DNA of 64,000 bases from Sphingomonas sp. (GCF_017304615.1 NZ_JAFKLZ010000001.1:620001-684000), one strand, 5' to 3'; counted from the stretch's first letter, positions 55,783-64,000 are shown. A program made the numbers and translations. Notes: a model not told the origin generated them from the sequence alone.

Positions 55783-56939
55783 GCGACCTCCTCGTCGGCG
55801 ATGACGGCGACGCGGTCGATGTCGGGAAAACCTTCCGCGATCCAGCGTTCCTCGATCCGGTGCAGCGTCCGCGCGACATCGGGGCCTGCGGTGAGACCTT
55901 TCGCGACGAGCTGGCCGCCCGAGATCAGCAATCGCGGCGGCGTCCAGCCCCGCAACGCCTCCAGGCTGTTACCTGACAGCAGCAGGCGATCGACCGCTTG
56001 TTCCATGCCCAGCCGATAGGCGAGTTCACGAGGCGACGCATCGACTGGCAACACCGCACTTTCGAGGCGGCGGCGCTGCAAATTGGAAAGCTTGAGCCGC
56101 GCGCCAACGGCGGTCGCCGCTGCGGGGTCATCGAGCAGGAGCGAGGCGAGCCGGCGGACCGGGTCGGGCTCGATTTCCGCCGCCTTTTCCCGGTTTGCCA
56201 GCGCCTCAAGCCGCGCCGCATCGCCGATCTCCGGCAGTACAGGCGCGAAAATTCCATGCTTCAGCATTAGCGCGACGACTTCCGGCGCGCGCGGTGCGAC
56301 GAGCAGGCGGAGCAATTCGTTGGCGATCCGTTCCCGCGACAGCGCCATCAAGTCGTTGGCGCGATCTGCACACGCCGCCAGCCCCGCCGGATCGGGTGTA
56401 TCTCCGAACCGCGCGAGGAAACGGAAGAAACGCAGGATTCGGAGGTGATCCTCGGCGATGCGCTTTAAGGGGTCGCCGATGAACCGGACGCGACGCGCCG
56501 CCAAATCCGCGATGCCGTCGAAATAATCGAATATCTCGCCGCTGACGGGATCGGCATAGAGCGCGTTGATCGTGAAATCGCGACGCGCCGCATCCTCGCG
56601 CCAGTCGTCGGTGAAAGCGACCGTCGCGCGCCGGCCATCGGTATCGAGGTCACGTCGGAGCGTCGTGACTTCATAGACGCCGTCGCTGGCGACCGCGGTG
56701 ATCGTCCCGTGTTCGATCCCGGTCGGTACTGCCTTGATCCTGGCCGCTTCCAACAGGTCGATGATGCGATCCGGGGCGTGTGTCGTCGCAAGATCGATGT
56801 CGGCCGTGTCGATCCCGAGTATGGTGTCACGGACCGCGCCGCCGACGATCCGCGCATTGCCTGGCCCGAGCGCATCGACCAGGCGCTGCAGCCCCGGATG
56901 ATCGCGCCATGCGGCGGGGGGGAGGATCACGTCGCCCAT
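55752..56939 (-). CDS. cca: CCA-adding enzyme/poly(A) polymerase family nucleotidyltransferase
   Basis: A 395-aa class II nucleotidyltransferase. The active-site motif is IVGGAVRDTILGIDTADIDL (catalytic DxD in TADIDLA), followed by RRDFTINALYAD and GDPLKRIAEDHLRILRFFRF, then a helical C-terminal part. ATG at 56939 begins GDVILPPAAW. It adds or repairs tRNA CCA ends, or polyadenylates. Overlaps the NUDIX gene by 13 bases. Confidence 0.93.
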   Translation of the reverse strand: MGDVILPPAAWRDHPGLQRLVDALGPGNARIVGGAVRDTILGIDTADIDLATTHAPDRIIDLLEAARIKAVPTGIEHGTITAVASDGVYEVTTLRRDLDTDGRRATVAFTDDWREDAARRDFTINALYADPVSGEIFDYFDGIADLAARRVRFIGDPLKRIAEDHLRILRFFRFLARFGDTPDPAGLAACADRANDLMALSRERIANELLRLLVAPRAPEVVALMLKHGIFAPVLPEIGDAARLEALANREKAAEIEPDPVRRLASLLLDDPAAATAVGARLKLSNLQRRRLESAVLPVDASPRELAYRLGMEQAVDRLLLSGNSLEALRGWTPPRLLISGGQLVAKGLTAGPDVARTLHRIEERWIAEGFPDIDRVAVIADEEVAQVLDAIRKS

Positions 56940-57517
56940 CGCAGCCGCCTGGAGAGATTGACCAGCATCGCCGCCGTCGCGCCCCAGATGCGGCGATCGC
57001 GCCAGTTGATTTCGTAGTAGGTGCGCATTCGGCCCTGCCATTCGGTGCTGACCTGAATCTGATTCATCGAATCGAGCACGAAGGCGAGCGGCACTTCGAA
57101 CACGTCGGCGACCTCGGCTTCGTTCGGACGATAGGTGAGGCCCGGCGCGATCACGCCGATGACCGGCGTCACCGTATAGCCGGTGACGGTGAGGTAAGGG
57201 TCCGCCGCGCCTACCAGATCTACCGCACCGCGGGGCAAGGCGATCTCTTCCTCGGCCTCCCGCAGGGCGGCGGCGGCGGCATCTGCATCCTCCGGATCGA
57301 TGCGCCCGCCGGGGAAGGCGACCTGCCCGGCGTGGCGGCGGAGCGTATCGGTGCGCTGGGTCAGGATCACGCCGGGTTGCGTCTGATCGGTGATTGCCAC
57401 TAGCACGGCGGCCGGCGCCGGCGTCCCTCCACTAAACGACCCTCCATCGCCCGGCAGCAGCACGGGGGCGTGATCGTCCGCCGCCAGCGCCGCGCGCAAT
57501 CGATCGGCCAGCGTCAT
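56927..57517 (-). CDS. NUDIX hydrolase, CoA pyrophosphatase type
   Basis: A 196-aa hydrolase. The Nudix box is GRIDPEDADAAAAALREAEEEI (G-x5-E-x7-REUxEE), preceded by TLRRHAGQVAFPGGR, which is the CoA-pyrophosphatase (NudL) signature. Reaction: cleavage of CoA or related nucleotide derivatives. It is part of a minus-strand run: DUF1285, NUDIX, CCA enzyme. Confidence 0.93.
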   Translation of the reverse strand: MTLADRLRAALAADDHAPVLLPGDGGSFSGGTPAPAAVLVAITDQTQPGVILTQRTDTLRRHAGQVAFPGGRIDPEDADAAAAALREAEEEIALPRGAVDLVGAADPYLTVTGYTVTPVIGVIAPGLTYRPNEAEVADVFEVPLAFVLDSMNQIQVSTEWQGRMRTYYEINWRDRRIWGATAAMLVNLSRRLRWAT

Positions 57518-58080
57518 TCGGCTGGCTCCAGCGGAAAGAAGGCGCCGTCGCTCCACACGCCAAGGGTTTCGTCGTTGCCGGCCAGCGCGCGTTCGGCGAT
57601 GTCGTAATAGACGCTGCGCACCACCAATGCCTCGAGCCCACCGCGCACGCGGAGGTACGGGCGAGGGCCGTCATCGGCCTGGACGAAACGCAGGGGATGC
57701 TCCGGCCCGGCGGTCACGAGGTCACCGGTGTTGAGGCGGAATGCCAGGCTCGCGTCGCGGCCCTCGCCCTCCGCTTTCATTTCGACCGCGACGAACGGCG
57801 CATCCTCGACCGCGATGTCGAGCTTTTCGACCGGTGTGACGAGCACATAGCCGCCATCGGGTTCGCGCCGCAGGATGGTCGAGAACAGCCGGACCATTTC
57901 CTGCCGCCCGATCGGCGAGCCCATATGGAACCACGTCCCGTCGCGCGCGATCCACATGTCGCTGTCGCCGCAATGCGTCGGGTGCCACTTGTCTACCGGC
58001 GGGAGCCGCTTTTCGCTTGCCAGCTGTGCAATGTCGGCGAGCGACAGGCTGGCGAGGTCGGGCGGCGGCTCCATCGGCAT
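57514..58080 (-). CDS. DUF1285 protein
   Basis: A 188-aa protein of the DUF1285 family: LPPVDKWHPTHCGDSDMWIA and RDGTWFHMGSPIGRQEMVRLFSTILRRE, then VRSVYYDIAERAL and GVWSDGAFFPLEPAE at the end. Family function unknown; it often sits beside nudix and cca in sphingomonads and related bacteria, as here. Overlaps the NUDIX start by 4 bases. Confidence 0.9.
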   Translation of the reverse strand: MPMEPPPDLASLSLADIAQLASEKRLPPVDKWHPTHCGDSDMWIARDGTWFHMGSPIGRQEMVRLFSTILRREPDGGYVLVTPVEKLDIAVEDAPFVAVEMKAEGEGRDASLAFRLNTGDLVTAGPEHPLRFVQADDGPRPYLRVRGGLEALVVRSVYYDIAERALAGNDETLGVWSDGAFFPLEPAE

Positions 58081-58104
58081 GGGCCACCGCTAGGCGAGCC
58101 GACG

Positions 58105-58617
58105 TTACGCCGCAACCGCCACGCGCGGGCCGAGAATGCCGCCGATCGCGGGAACATCCGAGCCGCGCGCGAGCAGGCGATGCCGTTCGACCGGCCCCGG
58201 CAAGCGCCAACCGTGAGTCGCGTCGGCGCTGAATCCCCAGAAGCGGCCGTAATATTCGGGATCGCCGATCAGCATCATCGCGCCGTCGAGATCGAGTTCT
58301 ACCGCGGCGTCGAGCGCCTGGTGGACCAGTTCCTTGCCCAGCCCGCCGCGCTGCCGCGCCGGCTCGACCGCGACGGGGCCGACCAGAACGATCGGGTGAA
58401 CGCTGCCGTCATCGCCGTTGATCTCGACCGGCCAGCACTGGATCGTGCCGGCCAGCGCGCCGTCCTCGACCGCCGCTAAGCTCAGTTCGGGGATCGGCGT
58501 GACGCCAGCGCGCAGGCGATAGGCGGTCCTGCCGTGCCGGTCTCGGCCGAACGCGCGGTCCAGCAACGCCTCGACGGCGGCGGGATCGACGGTCGCGATC
58601 GGCACGAACTCCAGCAC
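58105..58617 (-). CDS. GNAT-type N-acetyltransferase
   Basis: A 170-aa acetyltransferase. GTG at 58617 is chosen because GAGGAG lies 8 bases upstream and longer frames would run into folB on the other strand. VGPVAVEPARQRGGLGKELV carries the acetyl-CoA loop (Q/R-x-x-G-x-G/A), followed by MLIGDPEYYGRFWGFSAD. Acceptor unknown. It is separate from the DUF1285 gene by 24 bases. Confidence 0.88.
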   Translation of the reverse strand: MLEFVPIATVDPAAVEALLDRAFGRDRHGRTAYRLRAGVTPIPELSLAAVEDGALAGTIQCWPVEINGDDGSVHPIVLVGPVAVEPARQRGGLGKELVHQALDAAVELDLDGAMMLIGDPEYYGRFWGFSADATHGWRLPGPVERHRLLARGSDVPAIGGILGPRVAVAA

Positions 58618-58734
58618 TTCGGTCTCCTCTGCGCGGACGGAATGTCCGGGGCGGGCGCGTTTAACGGCATCGCGACTTAACGCAAGGAGAACCGGGGTTG
58701 ATCGCGCGGGGCGGGCAGGGCAGGGGCGCGAGCG

Positions 58735-59106
58735 ATGACTGACCGCTTGCAACTGCACGTCCACGATCTCGAAGTGATGGTGCTGACCGGAATCTATTCC
58801 GAGGAAACCCACTTGCCGCAGCCGTTGCGGATTTCGGTGACGGTGGATCTCGATGTGCCGGACCGATTCGGCCCCGAATCACCGCTGACCGAATCGAAGA
58901 ATTATCTCGACTTGAAGCACGCGGCGACGACCGCGCTGCCGGCAGGCGTGCATTTCAAGCTGGTCGAAGCGGTCGCCGAGCACATTTGCGAAACATTGTT
59001 TCTGCAGGACAAGCGAGTCGCGCGGGTTGAGGTCGGCATCATCAAGCTGGCGATCGCCGAGGCCGGCGAATCGATCGGCATCACGTTGGTTCGCATCCGC
59101 CGCTAG
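58735..59106 (+). CDS. folB: dihydroneopterin aldolase FolB
   Basis: A 123-aa enzyme of folate synthesis that cleaves dihydroneopterin. LQLHVHDLEVMVLTGIYSEE, PLRISVTVDLDVPDRFGP and LVEAVAEHICETLFLQ are the family strands. Small size is standard. It converges on the exported-protein gene, overlapping its stop by 4 bases. No other folate genes are in the window. Confidence 0.94.
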   Translation: MTDRLQLHVHDLEVMVLTGIYSEETHLPQPLRISVTVDLDVPDRFGPESPLTESKNYLDLKHAATTALPAGVHFKLVEAVAEHICETLFLQDKRVARVEVGIIKLAIAEAGESIGITLVRIRR

Positions 59107-59924
59107 CTGCGGCAGTTCCCTAAGTCCTTCTGCACCAGTGCATAATCGTCCCGGGCCGCGGCGGCGTCGGCGGGATCGAGTCCGGCCAGCATCTCGGTGG
59201 GCAGCATGCGCGGCAGACCGCATGCGAGGCGATACCAGAGGAACGTGTCGCGCCGTGGCGGGGGCAAGGCGTTATCCACTACTTCGCTCAGCGACACCGT
59301 CCACACAGGCGGCTGGTCCTGCTTGCGGATGATCGACAGCGAAATCGGATGCCCGCTGGTCTTGAGGAATATCTGCGTTTCCCCCTCGCCGGGCAAGGTG
59401 CCGGCAGCGTGGAAGGCATTGCTGATGCCGGTAATGGCGGGCGGAGAATCGGCGCCGGATAGATCGGTTGCGATGCCGCGCGCGGTCGCCTCGGTGGCCG
59501 GACTCCAGACGAGCTGCGCGTCGTTCGAAACGAGCTGGATCTGGTCGGCAGCCGTCGCGACCGGCCGCGCGAAAAGCAGCACGCGCTGCTTCTTCAGGTT
59601 GGGCACGCTGCCGCGCAAATCCAGTTTGACATCATAAAGATAACCGACGCGTGGCGGCACCGCACCCGGTCCGCGGATCAACGCGATCACGTCGACCGTG
59701 ACATACAGCCGGGCATAGCCCACCGGCACGTTGGCAGCCTCCGCTCCCTTGATCTTCACGACGCTCCGGATTGCGCCGTCGATTACCATCGGTGCAGTGA
59801 TCACGAGATCCGCGATGGTGGCGTAGCGATAGGAGGGCGCTGGCGCGGTCGCAGCCGCGGGCGTCGCCGTCGCTTGCCAGGGAAACGCTATGGCCAACGC
59901 CAGCGAGGCGGGGAATCGTATCAT
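59103..59924 (-). CDS. exported protein of unknown function
   Basis: A 273-aa protein with a signal peptide (MIRFPASLALAIAFPWQATA). The mature part is a beta-rich domain (YATIADLVITAPMVIDGAIR, GYARLYVTVDVIALIRGPGA) and a longer C-terminal half ending with an alternating helix and a final CRS. No family recognised. ATG 59924 is preferred; two upstream ATGs in frame are possible. Convergent with folB. No clues to role. Confidence 0.7.
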   Translation of the reverse strand: MIRFPASLALAIAFPWQATATPAAATAPAPSYRYATIADLVITAPMVIDGAIRSVVKIKGAEAANVPVGYARLYVTVDVIALIRGPGAVPPRVGYLYDVKLDLRGSVPNLKKQRVLLFARPVATAADQIQLVSNDAQLVWSPATEATARGIATDLSGADSPPAITGISNAFHAAGTLPGEGETQIFLKTSGHPISLSIIRKQDQPPVWTVSLSEVVDNALPPPRRDTFLWYRLACGLPRMLPTEMLAGLDPADAAAARDDYALVQKDLGNCRS

Positions 59925-60154
59925 GGGAACACTCGACATTGCGAAAGGGTTAGAGGAAGGCATCGTCTCGAAACAGAAATAATTCTGCGGCAGTGCGTTT
60001 GATAGTTTGTTGCGTCCGACAAAGCGTTTGCGTCGGTCATAACGTGGCGATAGAGACTCGCGTTCTGCCCGGTCTGGCGTTAGCCGAAGGGTTCGTTGCT
60101 GGCCGGTTAACGGTCCGCGATACGAGGGTCGGGTCTAGGGAGTTGGTTTTCTGA

Positions 60155-60823
60155 ATGGCATATGCTGATCGTGATACTACCGGCAGCCGCATCGTAGCGA
60201 TCGTTATCTGTTCGCTGATCGTTGCGGCGTTCGGCTACGCCTTCGTGACCGGTCTGGCGTCGAGTGTCGCCAAGAAGGTCGCGGAGAAACTGAACACATT
60301 CGACGTGGCGCCGCCGCCGCCGCCGCCGCCGCCAGACAAGCCGCCGCCCCCGCCGCCAGACCAGCCGAATCTGCCGCCGCCGCCGACGGCGCCGCCGGTG
60401 TTCAATTCGCCGGTGCCTGCGCCGGTGACGTTCCCGCCGCAGCCGCCTCAGCCGCCGACGCTGGCTCCGCCTGCGCCGCCGGCCCCTCCGGCCCCGCCCG
60501 CGCCGCCGGCCCCGCCGCGTATCGCGACGCCGGTGAAGCCTAGGGGTTCGATCGGCAATTGGTTCCCGCAGGATTCGTACCCGGCGGCTGCGAAGCGCGC
60601 AGGTGCCCAGGGTCGCGTGTCGGTACGCATCGTGATCGGGACGAACGGACGCGTGACGAATTGTCAGGTGACGGCATCGAGCGGCAATTCCGATCTTGAT
60701 GATACGACCTGCCGTCTCGCCATACGCAACGGTCGATTCGACCCTGCGAAGGATGCCGAAGGCAATCCGATCGAGTCGACGTATCCGATCCCGGGCGTCC
60801 GCTGGGAATTGAAGGACGAATAA
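60155..60823 (+). CDS. tonB: TonB energy-transducing protein
   Basis: A 222-aa inner-membrane protein: N-terminal helix (about 12-34: AIVICSLIVAAFGYAFVTG), a proline-rich linker of about 90 residues with PPPPPP runs, and a C-terminal TonB domain (AAKRAGAQGRVSVRIVIG, TCRLAIRNGRFDP). It passes proton-motive energy from ExbBD to outer-membrane receptors. First gene of the exb operon. Confidence 0.95.
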   Translation: MAYADRDTTGSRIVAIVICSLIVAAFGYAFVTGLASSVAKKVAEKLNTFDVAPPPPPPPPDKPPPPPPDQPNLPPPPTAPPVFNSPVPAPVTFPPQPPQPPTLAPPAPPAPPAPPAPPAPPRIATPVKPRGSIGNWFPQDSYPAAAKRAGAQGRVSVRIVIGTNGRVTNCQVTASSGNSDLDDTTCRLAIRNGRFDPAKDAEGNPIESTYPIPGVRWELKDE

Positions 60824-60829
60824 GCCATT

Positions 60830-60855
60830 GCCGGGCGCGGCTTTCCGCGTCCGGC
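60830..60855 (+). other. intercistronic hairpin between tonB and exbB
   Basis: GCCGGGCGCGG-CTTT-CCGCGTCCGGC, an 11-bp stem with one G·T pair and a 4-base loop, directly after the tonB stop. No T-tract. Could stabilise or process the mRNA. Confidence 0.6.
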
Positions 60856-60895
60856 CCCATTATGATTTGACGACGATTTATAGAGGAAGCATCGA

Positions 60896-61687
60896 ATGAG
60901 CATTTCCATCCTTAATGCTGGCGCCTCGGGGAGCGCCGCTGAACAGTTCGGCGTTTGGAACGCGCTCCAGCAGGGCGGTTTCATTTCGTGGGCGGTCGCA
61001 TCGATCCTGACGATCATGCTGTTCTTCTCGCTGTTCATCATGTTCACGAAGCTGTTCGAACAGCAGAAGATCATGAACCAGGCGCGCCGCGTGAAGGCGA
61101 GCTTCTGGAACGCGAATTCGCTGCGCGAAGGCGCAGCGAAGCTCGAAAAGAACTCGGCTTACAAGCAGCTCGTCGACGACGGCCTGGCCGCTCAGGAACA
61201 GCACAGCCGCTTGACCGATCCGGTCGAGGCGCACGATTGGCTGCACGGTTCGCTGCGTCGGTCGGAAGACACGATCAACTCGCAGCTCGGCGGCGGTCTT
61301 GCCTTCCTCGCGACGGTCGGCGCGACGGCACCGTTCATTGGACTGTTCGGTACCGTGCTCGGCATCTACCGCGCGCTGATCAAGATCGGTGAAGAAGGTC
61401 AGGCTTCGATCGACAAGGTCGCCGGCCCGGTCGGCGAGGCGCTGATCATGACGGCCTTCGGTCTGGTCGTCGCGGTTCCCGCGGTGCTTGCCTACAACTG
61501 GCTGCAACGTCGTAACAAGGCGATTTCGGAAGACCTCAGCTCGTTCTCGAACGACGTGCTCGGCTATCTCGCCTCCAACGGTGCGGTCCGTCCGGCGTCG
61601 CGCGCGGTGAAGGCTGCTCCGGCGGCGAAGCCGGCGACCACGACGGCCGGCCAGACCGGCGGCGTGCCCGTCAAGCCGGGTTCGTGA
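60896..61687 (+). CDS. exbB: ExbB proton-channel subunit
   Basis: A 263-aa MotA/TolQ/ExbB-family protein with three helices (ISWAVASILTIMLFFSLFIM, ATVGATAPFIGLFGTVLGIY, ALIMTAFGLVVAVPAVLAY) and the GLFGTVLGIYRAL motif that forms the proton path with ExbD. The N-terminal extension before the first helix is long, and the C-terminal tail is Ala/Pro-rich. Works with ExbD and TonB. Confidence 0.95.
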   Translation: MSISILNAGASGSAAEQFGVWNALQQGGFISWAVASILTIMLFFSLFIMFTKLFEQQKIMNQARRVKASFWNANSLREGAAKLEKNSAYKQLVDDGLAAQEQHSRLTDPVEAHDWLHGSLRRSEDTINSQLGGGLAFLATVGATAPFIGLFGTVLGIYRALIKIGEEGQASIDKVAGPVGEALIMTAFGLVVAVPAVLAYNWLQRRNKAISEDLSSFSNDVLGYLASNGAVRPASRAVKAAPAAKPATTTAGQTGGVPVKPGS

Positions 61688-61690
61688 TCA

Positions 61691-61713
61691 GCGGGAGGAG
61701 TTGCTCCTCCCGC
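61691..61713 (+). other. first of two tandem hairpins between exbB and exbD
   Basis: GCGGGAGGAG-TTG-CTCCTCCCGC, a perfect 10-bp stem right after the exbB stop, without a T-tract. Confidence 0.65.
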
Positions 61714-61719
61714 CCCGAC

Positions 61720-61740
61720 ACCCCGCCGGTATGGCGGGGT
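61720..61740 (+). other. second tandem hairpin between exbB and exbD
   Basis: ACCCCGCC-GGTAT-GGCGGGGT, a perfect 8-bp stem, 7 bases after the first hairpin and 27 bases before the exbD start. No T-tract. Confidence 0.65.
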
Positions 61741-61767
61741 GACAAGAATTAAGGATAGGAAAGCTAA

Positions 61768-62250
61768 ATGGCGTTCAGTTCTGGAGGTGGGTCCGACGAC
61801 ACCCCCATGTCGGACATCAACACCACGCCCTTGGTGGACGTGATGTTGGTCATGCTCATCATCTTCCTCATCGCCGTTCCCGTGATCGTACAGAACGTCA
61901 AGTTGAAGCTGCCGGACGTGAAATACGACCCGACCACGACCAAGCCCGAAAACGTATCCCTGTCGATCACGACCGACGACAAGGGCGAGTGCGCGGTTTA
62001 TTGGGGCATGACCCGGATGGGTCACCAGGAACTGTTCGACAAGGCCAGCAAGAAGATGAAGGCCGACATCGAGCGGCTGGAAGCGGCCGGCCCGATCGAT
62101 CCCGACAAGATCCCGGAAGTGCACATCCGTGGCGACGTCAACGTTCCCTACAAGTGCGTCGGCGGGGCGATCTACACGATGCAGAGTGCGGGCTTTATCA
62201 AGGTCGGCTTCATTTCGCAGCCGCCGCCCCGCGGCGGTCCTGCTTCCTGA
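61768..62250 (+). CDS. exbD: ExbD-type biopolymer transporter, first copy
   Basis: A 160-aa protein with one helix (DVMLVMLIIFLIAVPVIVQN) and the proton-site aspartate in NTTPLVDVMLVMLI. The periplasmic part is long. Together with ExbB it forms the channel that powers TonB. Presence of two ExbD genes after ExbB is typical of this operon type (also known in Xanthomonas). Confidence 0.94.
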   Translation: MAFSSGGGSDDTPMSDINTTPLVDVMLVMLIIFLIAVPVIVQNVKLKLPDVKYDPTTTKPENVSLSITTDDKGECAVYWGMTRMGHQELFDKASKKMKADIERLEAAGPIDPDKIPEVHIRGDVNVPYKCVGGAIYTMQSAGFIKVGFISQPPPRGGPAS

Positions 62251-62284
62251 CGCCTTCCCCCGCGACATTACGGAGTTTTGAATC

Positions 62285-62716
62285 ATGGCAATGAGTGGCG
62301 GCAGGGACGATGGCTCGCCGATGATGGACCTCAACATGACGCCGATGATCGACGTCCTGTTGGTGCTTCTCATTCTGTTCATCATGAGTATCCCGATGCA
62401 GACGCATGCGGTGAAGGTCGATCTGCCGGTCCAGAATAAGGATAACAGGCCGCCTCCGGTCGAACCGCAGAAGAACAAGATTATCATCTACGCGGATGAC
62501 CGGATGACCTGGAACGGCACCGAGATTGCGAACGAACAACAGCTTGCACAATATCTCGAAGCGACCAAGCAGATCGTGCCCGAGCCCGAACTGCACTTCC
62601 AGCCGTCACCGGACGCGCGCTATGAGAAGGTCGATAAGGTGCTGGCGGTGATCAAGCGGTCGGGCATTACGAAGCTCGGCTTCATCGGCAACGAATATTA
62701 CGCCAACGAATTCTGA
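62285..62716 (+). CDS. ExbD-type biopolymer transporter, second copy
   Basis: A 143-aa ExbD homologue: MTPMIDVLLVLLILFIMSIP is the membrane segment with the conserved Asp in PMIDVLLVL. The periplasmic domain differs from the first copy (PQKNKIIIYADDRMTWNGTE), so it is a paralogue, not a duplicate. It is 34 bases after the first exbD. In Xanthomonas such second copies are needed only for some functions. Confidence 0.93.
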   Translation: MAMSGGRDDGSPMMDLNMTPMIDVLLVLLILFIMSIPMQTHAVKVDLPVQNKDNRPPPVEPQKNKIIIYADDRMTWNGTEIANEQQLAQYLEATKQIVPEPELHFQPSPDARYEKVDKVLAVIKRSGITKLGFIGNEYYANEF

Positions 62717-62736
62717 CGCTTCCTCGTCGGATGAAG

Positions 62737-62770
62737 AAAAAGGGCGGTCGCGCGAGCGGTCGCCCTTTTT
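62737..62770 (+). terminator. intrinsic terminator after the exb operon
   Basis: AAAAAGGGCG (62737-62746) pairs with CGCCCTTTTT (62761-62770), with an inner GCG/CGC stem; ends in a T-run and can act in both directions. Confidence 0.82.
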
Positions 62771-62875
62771 CGTTTTCCGCCGGCCTTTTGCTGCTCCGCG
62801 CGAACCAGCCTAGCAATCGCGCTTTTTTCCGGATGGCTTCGTTGCGCTCGCAAGATCGAACTTGGGCTTCGGCGC

Positions 62876-63430
62876 TTACAGCCTCGGCAGCGTCACCCCG
62901 CGCTGGCCCATATATTTCCCCGCGCGGTCGGCATAGCTCGTCTCGCACGGCTCGTTACCCTGCAGGAACAGGAACTGGCACGCGCCCTCATTGGCGTAGA
63001 TCTTGGCGGGCAGGGGAGTGGTGTTCGAAAATTCGAGCGTCACGTGGCCTTCCCATTCGGGTTCGAGCGGAGTGACGTTCACGATAATCCCGCACCGCGC
63101 ATAGGTCGACTTGCCGAGGCAGATTACCAGCACGTCGCGAGGCACGCGGAAATATTCGACCGTGCGGGCCAGGGCGAAGCTGTTGGGCGGGATGATGCAG
63201 ACGTCGGTCTTGCGATCGACGAAGCTGTTCGCGGCGAAATCCTTGGGATCGACAGTCGCCGAATCGACATTGGTAAAGATCTTGAACTCGTCCGCCACGC
63301 GCGCGTCATAGCCGTAGGAGGACAGGCCATAGCTGATGCACCCTTCGCGCCGCTGCGCCTCGACAAACGGCTCGATCATGCCGTGTTCGGTGGCCTGTCG
63401 GCGAATCCAGCGGTCGGAGAGGATGGACAT
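62876..63430 (-). CDS. dcd: dCTP deaminase
   Basis: A 184-aa trimeric enzyme making dUTP from d[23 protein letters not shown] begins it; the core [19 protein letters not shown] and [19 protein letters not shown] contains the catalytic and nucleotide-binding residues. ATG at 63430; the longer upstream frame is spurious. Length is exact for the family. Next to cdd, forming a small pyrimidine group. Confidence 0.97.
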   Translation of the reverse strand: MSILSDRWIRRQATEHGMIEPFVEAQRREGCISYGLSSYGYDARVADEFKIFTNVDSATVDPKDFAANSFVDRKTDVCIIPPNSFALARTVEYFRVPRDVLVICLGKSTYARCGIIVNVTPLEPEWEGHVTLEFSNTTPLPAKIYANEGACQFLFLQGNEPCETSYADRAGKYMGQRGVTLPRL

Positions 63431-63513
63431 GCGTTGATCGTTCCCTTCGCGCGACGATGCTGCCTGGCGGCGTGGCGGGCAAGGCGGCCTTGCGTGAAAA
63501 GTTGTGGACGGCG

Positions 63514-63948
63514 TCACGCCATCCCGAGGTTCGCCGGGCCGAAGGCGTGGGGCAGGAGGTCCGATAGGCGATATTCGGCGATTGGCCCGCCGGTCAGTCC
63601 CGAACAATAGATTGCGAGGTCGCGCTTGCCGAGCTGTGCGGCCTCGTTGAGGATCTGGCGGCAGCGGCCACATGGAAGGATCGGTTCGACGCCGCCTATC
63701 TCCCTCATTCCGCCGACGATCCCGACCGCGACGATCTCCGCCAGCCGCCCGGCGGCGCTGGCGGTCGCCGTGGCGACCGTCTCGGCGCACAGCGACAGGC
63801 CGTAGCTCGCATTCTCGAAATTCGCGCCGCCGATGACCGAGCCGTCGCTCATCAGCAGCGCGGCGCCGACCGAAAACCCCGAATAGGGCGCGTAAGCGTT
63901 CTTCGCCGCCTCGCGCGCCGCCTCGATCAATCGTTCACCGTCACTCAT
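63514..63948 (-). CDS. cdd: cytidine deaminase
   Basis: A 144-aa zinc enzyme that deaminates cytidine or deoxycytidine. The zinc ligands are in LCAETVAT (C-A-E) and PCGRCRQIL (PCxxC). ATG 63948 overlaps the stop of the preceding gene by 3 bases (ATGA), so it is coupled to that gene. Works with dcd in pyrimidine salvage, from which it is separated by 83 bases. Confidence 0.94.
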   Translation of the reverse strand: MSDGERLIEAAREAAKNAYAPYSGFSVGAALLMSDGSVIGGANFENASYGLSLCAETVATATASAAGRLAEIVAVGIVGGMREIGGVEPILPCGRCRQILNEAAQLGKRDLAIYCSGLTGGPIAEYRLSDLLPHAFGPANLGMA

Positions 63949-64000
63949 TTCGCCACCACATCCCAATTGACCGGTTCGCTGACGCCGTCGATCCGACGCA
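63945..64000 (-). CDS. C-terminal end of an unknown gene upstream of cdd
   Basis: The final 17 residues before the stop read [17 protein letters not shown]; the rest lies beyond the window. The stop overlaps the cdd start, so they are transcribed together. Too short to identify. Confidence 0.6.
   Translation of the reverse strand, partial: RRIDGVSEPVNWDVVAK

Noticed and set aside
1-64000. Search for tRNA, rRNA, CRISPR arrays, insertion sequences or prophage genes
   Set aside because: No tRNA-like ends, repeat-spacer arrays, transposase or phage proteins were recognised by eye; a tool-based scan could still find a degraded element.

Overview
The window looks like a chromosomal segment of a Sphingomonadales alphaproteobacterium, most likely Sphingomonas or a close relative. 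The DNA is GC-rich throughout. The proteome has a Sphingomonas flavour: a large TonB-dependent receptor, a tonB-exbB-exbD-exbD operon, small YgdI-free exported proteins, DUF1285 and DUF5076 proteins, a regulator-SulP pair, and a panB-yfgM-bamB-der string. I see no phage, insertion sequence, CRISPR array, rRNA or tRNA. The species assignment is inference from gene content only.

Layout. 1-300: tail of an MFS transporter. 340-9000: dicarboxylate module, with dctD and dctB on the minus strand divergent from dctA, a TonB-dependent receptor and an SGNH hydrolase. 9090-12200: PhnA-like protein, SulP transporter with an overlapping XRE regulator, quinone reductase. 12280-21100: oxygen-response block, with an orphan receiver, FixJ, a haem-type FixL, cydX, cydB and cydA on the minus strand and cydD-cydC divergent. 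21100-23600: phasin-like gene and small membrane or redox proteins. 23700-28660: panB, yfgM-like, bamB, der, Hpt protein. 28670-33000: bfr and bfd, DUF418 protein, purL. 33300-37750: exported small protein, orphan TonB, Ala-rich protein, arsC, MFS transporter, two membrane proteins. 37800-41550: accC, accB, aroQ divergent from thiS-x-thiG. 41550-48730: hydrolases, CsbD, SMP-30 protein, HAD, VIT transporter, outer-membrane protein, then a CoA-transferase operon whose A and B subunit genes are separated by two overlapping genes. 48740-54010: purC, esterase, GcvA-type LysR, parC. 54070-59930: GGDEF-EAL protein, cca, NUDIX, DUF1285, GNAT, folB, exported protein. 60150-62770: tonB-exbB-exbD-exbD. 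62870-64000: dcd, cdd and the tail of another gene.

How genes work together. DctB senses C4-dicarboxylates and passes phosphate to DctD, which should control dctA; however, this DctD has lost the GAFTGA loop used to contact sigma-54. FixL, FixJ and an orphan receiver sit directly behind cydABX, and cydDC (assembly of cytochrome bd) is divergent, so the block reads as one oxygen-sensing and low-oxygen respiration unit. The energised receptor system (TonB-ExbB-ExbD) can power the receptor encoded beside dctA. Bfr/Bfd handle iron storage and release, under a good Fur-like box.

Most of the window is ordinary housekeeping. I did not find a clearly undescribed multi-gene system. The best leads are the GAFTGA-less DctD with twin palindromes, the palindrome in the divergent cyd promoter beside a haem FixL, a PhaR-type box in front of a phasin-like gene, the interrupted CoA-transferase operon, and intercistronic hairpins in the tonB-exb operon.
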